A stretch of DNA of 10,639 nt from Rhizobacter sp. (GTDB taxonomy: Bacteria > Pseudomonadota > Gammaproteobacteria > Burkholderiales > Burkholderiaceae_C). Numbering within the stretch: position 1 is the first letter of the stretch; the number at the start of each line of letters is the position of its first letter. The translations under genes and the position numbers were made by a program. The notes beneath the pieces were generated by a model. That model was not told the origin of the DNA. It did no database searches and saw only the letters and a list, made by a program, of their open reading frames with translations. This document shows positions 7,580 to 10,639 of the stretch, piece by piece. Where the stretch lies: contig JANYFX010000274.1 in the NCBI GenBank assembly GCA_025359585.1, positions 1 to 10,639 on the forward strand, written 5' to 3'.

Positions 7580-7584
7580 GGAGG
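7580..7584 (+). promoter_or_regulatory. Ribosome binding site of the 100-aa gene
   Basis: GGAGG placed 6 nt before ATG 7591. It supports the short start rather than the in-frame ATG at 7477, whose extra residues (Arg/Cys-rich) are not protein-like. Confidence 0.65.
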
Positions 7585-7590
7585 CGCTCC

Positions 7591-7893
7591 ATGGCGATCA
7601 GGCACACGCTTTCCTTTCCGCAAGTCGAACGGCGCAGGCCGATCGCCGCGCAGTCGGGGCCACGCAGGCGGCAGACCGATGGCGTGGCGCTGCGCTTCGA
7701 CGCGGCGATGCGGCTCGCAACAAAGGAGCAATGGGCACCGGCCTTCGCGGCGCTGGCCGAGCTGGCCAACGCGGGGCACCCCGCCTCTGCGCGCATGGCC
7801 TTGATGCTCGCCCGCCGCGGTGCGGCCCTGTTCGGCGGCAGGTTCGCGGCCAGCGCGCAGGAAATGCAGCACTGGCAGCTCATCGGGGGCTGA
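7591..7893 (+). CDS. Hypothetical 100-residue protein with TPR/Sel1-like helices
   Basis: A 100-residue soluble protein beginning MAIRHTLSFPQVERRRP, with no signal peptide or membrane segment. The first 35 residues are basic and probably unstructured. From about residue 36 to the end, RFDAAMRLATKEQWAPAFAA followed by LAELANAGHPASARMALM reads as two or more amphipathic helices with the W..AF..L..LA..GH..ARMAL pattern of TPR/Sel1-like helix pairs, and it ends AQEMQHWQLIGG. I recall similar short proteins in Burkholderiales but know no function. It diverges from livK and converges with imuB, with only 26 bp between the stops. The good ribosome binding site and family-like helical pattern make it likely to be a real gene. 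Confidence 0.7.
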   Translation: MAIRHTLSFPQVERRRPIAAQSGPRRRQTDGVALRFDAAMRLATKEQWAPAFAALAELANAGHPASARMALMLARRGAALFGGRFAASAQEMQHWQLIGG

Positions 7894-7919
7894 TGGGCGC
7901 GCCGCTGGGCGGACGCTTT

Positions 7920-9458
7920 CTAACCGAACCGCCCCTGCAAGAACCAGGTTTGCGCGGGTGGCGCCAGCGGCAGGCGCGCGCGGTAGACCCACACGAGCGC
8001 ACCGTCGGCCAACTGCGCGATGTAGTAGTCACGCTCTGCGAGCGCAGCGTCCCACCAGCCCGACTCGATGCGCTCGGGGCCGCTCAGCAACTGCAGCGGC
8101 TGGCCGTCGAGCAACGGGCCCGAGGCGCGCTCGCGCAGCGGCTCGGGTTGTTGCAGCAGCCAGACCGGGCGCACCGGCGTGGCGGGGTTTTGAGGGGCGA
8201 CCGATCCGGCGAAGGCACGCACGCTCAGACCTTGCGACGCCTCCTGCACATGGACCACCGTGGCACGCTCGGGCCGATGGTCGGCCACCGCAGCGATGCG
8301 TTGCACCTGGCCCGGGCCGAGCCGTGCCTGCAGGCGTTCGATCAAACGCGTGAGGCCTTCGCTTTCGCTGCGCGTGGTGGGAAAGAGTTCGCTGTTCGGC
8401 GGCGGGCGGCGCGCGATGTCATCGGCTTGCAGGCGCAGCTCGATCGTCGGCGCGGACAGCTCCACTTGCGCGAGCCGTTCGCGCAGCAAGACCAGCAGGT
8501 GGGCCGCGTCACGCGACGGTTCGGCCAGGGCCACGTCGAGCGTGGTGGCCGCCGGAGTTTTTGCATCGCGGCGCCAGCGCGGCTCGTGCTGCATCACGAG
8601 CGTGAAGCGGCGCACGAAGGAATGCTGCGCCGAGAGCCAGAGCACCAGCCGCGCGAGCAATACGCCAGCGCCGTACAGCACCTGCTCGGTGGTGTCGGCA
8701 CGGGCAAAAAGTTCGAGCCGGCTCTCGAACGAAGGCGGCAAGGTGATCGGCTCCAGCGGGTCGGGGCAGTCGCCGTAAGCGCGGTCGAGTTCGCTCAGTA
8801 CCGCGGGCCCGAAACGCCGCGCCAGCCCGCCGCGCGGCAGGCGGCGCAGCTCGGCGAGCGTGCGCAAGCCCATGCCTTCGAGCGCATCCCAGTGTGCGCG
8901 GCCGGGGCCGATCAGCCACACCGGCAAGGGGTCGAGCGCAGCGTGCATCGTGGCCCGGTCGGCGCAATAGATCTGGCGGTGCGAACGCGCCAGCACGGTG
9001 GCGCCGAGCGCGGTGGGCGCGATGCCGGTGTGCACTGCGTGGCCGAGTGGCGCGAGCGCTGCGTGCAGTTGCTGCACCAAGCGCTTGAGCCCGCCGAAAT
9101 AGCGCCGGCTGCCCTGCACGTCGAGCAACACGGTGTGCGGCGGTGGCGCGCCCACAGCGCCGCTCGCCTCGGCGATCACGACGATCGGCGTGAACGCGAG
9201 CGCGGCGTGCGCAACAGCCACGAGCGCATGGTCGTCACGCGCCGCGCTGGCCTGGCCAAGCGTGAGCTGCGACGCCAGCGCGAGCGCGGTGGCGCGCTTC
9301 AGCCCGGGCTTCACGCCCAGCGCGCGGGCCGCAGCGTTGGCGCTGAGGATCGTGTGGCCATCGGTCAGCGCCAGCGGCTGCGAGCCCGACTCTTGCGGCA
9401 AGGTGGCCACGAAGGATTCGAGCGACAACAGCGGCAGGTGCAGGGCGATCCAGAGCAC
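7920..9458 (-). CDS. imuB: ImuB, catalytically inactive Y-family polymerase-like mutasome protein
   Basis: A 512-residue ImuB of normal length, starting at GTG 9458-9456 (MLWIALHLPLLSLESF, the typical ImuB beginning) and ending at TAG 7922-7920. ImuB bridges ImuA, the replicative clamp and the error-prone polymerase DnaE2 in SOS mutagenesis. The Y-family fold is visible, but where active polymerases have an N-terminal Asp this has LHLPLL, and the Asp-Glu pair of the second metal site is replaced by LLDVQGS (111-117), as expected for a non-catalytic ImuB. A helix-hairpin-helix-like stretch (LEGMGLRTLAELRRLP, 193-208) is present. NSELFP (355-360) lies where ImuB proteins often carry a clamp-binding QxxLF-like motif. 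The C-terminal part (WWDAALAERDYYIAQ) is also family-typical. It lies 49 bp after imuA, with no clear ribosome binding site. No dnaE2 follows. Confidence 0.9.
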   Translation of the reverse strand: MLWIALHLPLLSLESFVATLPQESGSQPLALTDGHTILSANAAARALGVKPGLKRATALALASQLTLGQASAARDDHALVAVAHAALAFTPIVVIAEASGAVGAPPPHTVLLDVQGSRRYFGGLKRLVQQLHAALAPLGHAVHTGIAPTALGATVLARSHRQIYCADRATMHAALDPLPVWLIGPGRAHWDALEGMGLRTLAELRRLPRGGLARRFGPAVLSELDRAYGDCPDPLEPITLPPSFESRLELFARADTTEQVLYGAGVLLARLVLWLSAQHSFVRRFTLVMQHEPRWRRDAKTPAATTLDVALAEPSRDAAHLLVLLRERLAQVELSAPTIELRLQADDIARRPPPNSELFPTTRSESEGLTRLIERLQARLGPGQVQRIAAVADHRPERATVVHVQEASQGLSVRAFAGSVAPQNPATPVRPVWLLQQPEPLRERASGPLLDGQPLQLLSGPERIESGWWDAALAERDYYIAQLADGALVWVYRARLPLAPPAQTWFLQGRFG

Positions 9459-9507
9459 GTGGCAGGTTCATTCGAGAAAGCATCACGTCGCAGGCAAGCC
9501 CGTGGCT

Positions 9508-10350
9508 TCAACGCGCCGCAGCGAGGTTGATGAACGTGGCCGCATGCAAGGCCAACGACGACGCGTTCGCCGCCGCAGGCAGGCCGGCGCTCGGCCCGAT
9601 GCGCGCACGCTGCAACGCCATGCTCGACAGCACCGGTGGCAGCTCGAGCTGCAGCGGCGCGTCGAGCGGCGGGCCGCGGCGCTTGAGCACGCGGACCGCC
9701 AGCACATCGGCACCCCCCGGCCGCAAGGCCAGGCGCAGGGGCGCCGAGGTGGGGCGCTGTGCTGCGCTCGTTTCGCGCAGCACGAAAGCCGGGCCGTCGT
9801 GGTTGTGCGCGGCGAGCTGCAGGCGGCGCAGCCGCTCGGGCTGCAAACGCGGCGGCAGCCAGGCCAGCACCGCGCCGACATGGCCGCTCTTGAGCGCCTG
9901 CTCGAGCGCCCACAGGCTGTCGGTGCCGGGGATCACGCGGGTGCGGGTGTTGACGATCAGCAGCTGTTCCACGTCGAAGCCGAGCTGCGCGAGCGCGTGG
10001 GCCGAGAGCGCGGACGGCGGGTCGAACAACATCACCAGGCGGCCGGCTTTCTGGGTGGCGACGAGGCTGACGCACAGCAGGCGGACTTCACCGATGCCGG
10101 GCTGCGGCAACAGCAGCTCGGTGAGCGCGCGGCGCGGCCAGCCGCCGCCGGGCAACTGCGCGTCGAGCGCCTTGAACCCGCTGGGCACGGCCATGTCGGC
10201 GTGGCGGGCGAGCTGGTGGCCGAGCCAGAGCGTGGGGTGCAGGGTTTCGGGGGCCGGAACGGGTGGCCGACGCGGCGGATCGCGGGGCGTGCGCGCGCCG
10301 CCCGCAGCCGCCGGCGGGGGTGGCAACGGTGCAGAAACGGCAGCGGGCAC
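9508..10350 (-). CDS. imuA: ImuA, RecA-like accessory protein of the mutasome
   Basis: A 280-residue ImuA-family protein (SulA/RecA-like fold), first gene of imuAB. The best start is GTG 10350-10348; upstream in frame there is no other start before TAA at 10377-10375, and no strong ribosome binding site is seen. Residues 7-36 are Pro/Ala-rich and probably disordered. The family core begins at VPSGFKALDAQLPGGGWPR (55-73) and TELLL. The P-loop position reads PQPGIGEV (82-89), lacking the Lys and Thr/Ser of a working Walker A, as is usual in ImuA. RLVMLFDPP and LGFDVEQLLIV follow as expected. It works with ImuB in damage-induced mutagenesis and is normally LexA-controlled. The LexA-like palindrome at 10415-10432 lies about 65 bp upstream of its start. 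Confidence 0.88.
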   Translation of the reverse strand: MPAAVSAPLPPPPAAAGGARTPRDPPRRPPVPAPETLHPTLWLGHQLARHADMAVPSGFKALDAQLPGGGWPRRALTELLLPQPGIGEVRLLCVSLVATQKAGRLVMLFDPPSALSAHALAQLGFDVEQLLIVNTRTRVIPGTDSLWALEQALKSGHVGAVLAWLPPRLQPERLRRLQLAAHNHDGPAFVLRETSAAQRPTSAPLRLALRPGGADVLAVRVLKRRGPPLDAPLQLELPPVLSSMALQRARIGPSAGLPAAANASSLALHAATFINLAAAR

Positions 10351-10414
10351 AAGGTCGATTTGAGTACTGTTCTTTTATCAGGGGTATCCACTTAGCTCCA
10401 GTCGAGCCGCAAAC

Positions 10415-10432
10415 ACTGGATATCCATCCAGT
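10415..10432. promoter_or_regulatory. LexA-like SOS box, imuA-proximal
   Basis: A perfect 18-bp palindrome apart from its 4-bp centre: ACTGGAT, ATCC, ATCCAGT. It fits the CTG-N10-CAG rule of gammaproteobacterial and betaproteobacterial LexA operators and resembles the E. coli uvrA/ssb type (CTGAATGAATATACAG), with G and C in place of the inner A/T. imuA operons are known LexA targets, which supports the call. A further half-site-like CTCCAGT lies at 10396-10402 on the imuA side. Confidence 0.6.
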
Positions 10433-10489
10433 AATACTACGCCTGCTGCGTTGGCTTGTGCAAGGGCCTGACGACGCTGTCGTAGTATT

Positions 10490-10507
10490 ACTGGATGAAT
10501 ATCCAGT
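10490..10507. promoter_or_regulatory. LexA-like SOS box, proximal to the divergent gene
   Basis: The mirror copy of the imuA-side box: ACTGGAT, GAAT, ATCCAGT, so the core is CTGGATGAATATCCAG. Only the spacer differs from the other copy (10498 against 10424). An extra half-site-like ACTGGAG is at 10520-10526, 30 bp along. An AT-rich TATAAA at 10543-10548 could be a -10 element for the rightward gene, but no well-spaced -35 was found. Confidence 0.55.
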
Positions 10508-10568
10508 GTTTGCGGCTCGACTGGAGCTAAGTGGATACCCCTTATAAAAGAACAGTACTCAACTGAAC

Positions 10569-10573
10569 GGGAG
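10569..10573 (+). promoter_or_regulatory. Ribosome binding site of the divergent gene
   Basis: GGGAG lies 7 nt before GTG 10581 and just outside the inverted repeat. It supports a gene start here although only 59 bases are visible. Confidence 0.5.
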
Positions 10574-10580
10574 CATTGCC

Positions 10581-10639
10581 GTGGAAACCAGCGTCCCACC
10601 GCTCGATCTGCCACCCCTGCACGCAACCCGCCTGCTCGA
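10581..10639 (+). CDS. Start of a divergent gene, possibly an integron-type tyrosine integrase (truncated by window)
   Basis: A GTG start at 10581 follows GGGAG by 7 nt, and the frame stays open to the window end, giving 19 full residues: VETSVPPLDLPPLHATRLL (the initiating GTG is read as Met), then Asp or Glu. A Pro-rich leader running into PPLHATRLL(D/E) resembles the N-terminus of integron integrases (IntI), where a Pro-rich leader precedes RLLDQVRERIRY. The match is too short to be secure. The frame begins exactly after the regulatory repeat and diverges from imuA. If it is IntI, SOS control would be in keeping with known LexA control of integron integrases. It could equally be another small-leader protein. 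Confidence 0.45.
   Translation, partial: METSVPPLDLPPLHATRLL

Larger units (their letters stand above)
7325..7590. other. Divergent intergenic region between livK and the 100-aa gene
   Basis: This 266-bp region separates two divergent starts and must hold the operon promoter for livK. I see no convincing -35/-10 pair or recognisable operator. A perfect 6-bp stem (GCGTGC, 7556-7561, with GCACGC, 7566-7571, loop TCTT) lies just before the ribosome binding site of the plus-strand gene; its role is unknown. TACATT at 7539-7544 is a possible -10 without a matching -35. Confidence 0.5.
10360..10562. repeat. Large near-perfect inverted repeat: two 82-bp arms around a 39-bp spacer
   Basis: Compared base by base, the arm 10360-10441 is the reverse complement of 10481-10562 at 80 of 82 positions. 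The mismatched pairs are 10379/10543 and 10424/10498. The 39-bp spacer is 10442-10480. By hand count the right arm is about 43% GC, well below the surrounding genes. The repeat begins 9 bp before the imuA start and ends 18 bp before the start of the divergent gene, so it fills the shared regulatory region. No flanking direct repeat (target duplication) is evident. It is either an inverted duplication of a promoter or a small palindromic (MITE-like) element; the sequence alone cannot decide. Confidence 0.95.

Noticed and set aside
7894..7919. Bidirectional terminator between the 100-aa gene and imuB
   Set aside because: Only a 4-bp stem (CGCC/GGCG) followed by a broken pyrimidine run is seen; too weak to call.
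7509..9530. 673-codon plus-strand frame opposite imuB
   Set aside because: Antisense shadow rich in Arg, Gln and Ala with no family resemblance; the imuB frame is well supported.
10263..10547. 94-codon plus-strand frame crossing the inverted repeat
   Set aside because: It runs through the imuA coding region and the repeat. The matching peptide also appears on the opposite strand only because the arms are inverted copies. No ribosome binding site or protein-like composition.
10360..10562. Integron attC recombination site
   Set aside because: attC sites are imperfect palindromes bounded by RYYYAAC then GTTRRRY in that order, with bulges and unpaired spacers. Here the arms are nearly perfect and the edge motif is in the opposite order.
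10360..10562. Insertion sequence with transposase
   Set aside because: No transposase frame fits in the 39-bp spacer and no target-site duplication is visible. A non-coding MITE-like element remains possible and is kept as an alternative.
10378..10626. 82-codon minus-strand frame crossing the inverted repeat
   Set aside because: Mirror image of the previous frame and overlaps the better-supported divergent gene start; a by-product of the repeat.
1..10639. CRISPR arrays, tRNA or rRNA genes
   Set aside because: No regularly spaced direct repeats and no tRNA- or rRNA-like segment was recognised on either strand by reading.

Overview
The window is GC-rich chromosomal DNA. Its gene content (HAAT-type ABC transporter operon, GldG/DUF4340 pair, ImuA/ImuB mutasome) and protein style suggest a betaproteobacterium of the order Burkholderiales, in the Rubrivivax/Leptothrix/Methylibium neighbourhood. 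That placement is by recognition only; no search was run.

Layout. (1) Positions 1-1827, plus strand: the 3' end of a GldG-like auxiliary protein of an ABC transporter, a DUF4340 protein and a small secreted protein. They are joined by 4-base stop/start overlaps and look like the tail of an operon that begins left of the window. (2) Positions 1836-7324, minus strand: a complete six-gene operon in the order livK (binding protein), livH and livM (permeases), livG and livF (ATPases), then a short-chain dehydrogenase/reductase. The transporter genes after livK are packed with 1-nt gaps or overlaps. A 117-bp spacer with dyad symmetry separates livK from livH. (3) Positions 7325-7590: a divergent intergenic region, followed by a 100-aa uncharacterised gene on the plus strand. 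(4) Positions 7920-10350, minus strand: imuA-imuB, the SOS mutasome accessory genes. dnaE2, which often follows imuB, is not present there. (5) Positions 10360-10562: an AT-richer block made of two 82-bp arms in inverted orientation (80 of 82 positions complementary) around a 39-bp spacer. Each arm holds an 18-bp palindrome of LexA/SOS-box type. (6) From 10581, plus strand: the first 19 codons of a divergent gene, possibly an integron-type tyrosine integrase.

The most interesting part is the right end. A near-perfect inverted duplication covers the whole regulatory region between imuA and the divergent gene. Each arm ends 9-18 bp short of a start codon, so both genes appear to have essentially the same promoter region with the same SOS-box-like operator. 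This could place a mutagenesis operon and a second gene under one symmetrical SOS switch. Alternatively the block could be a small palindromic mobile element. The rest of the window is ordinary, apart from an SDR attached to a liv-type operon of unknown substrate and an orphan protein resembling the N-terminal domain of HupE/UreJ_2 proteins.
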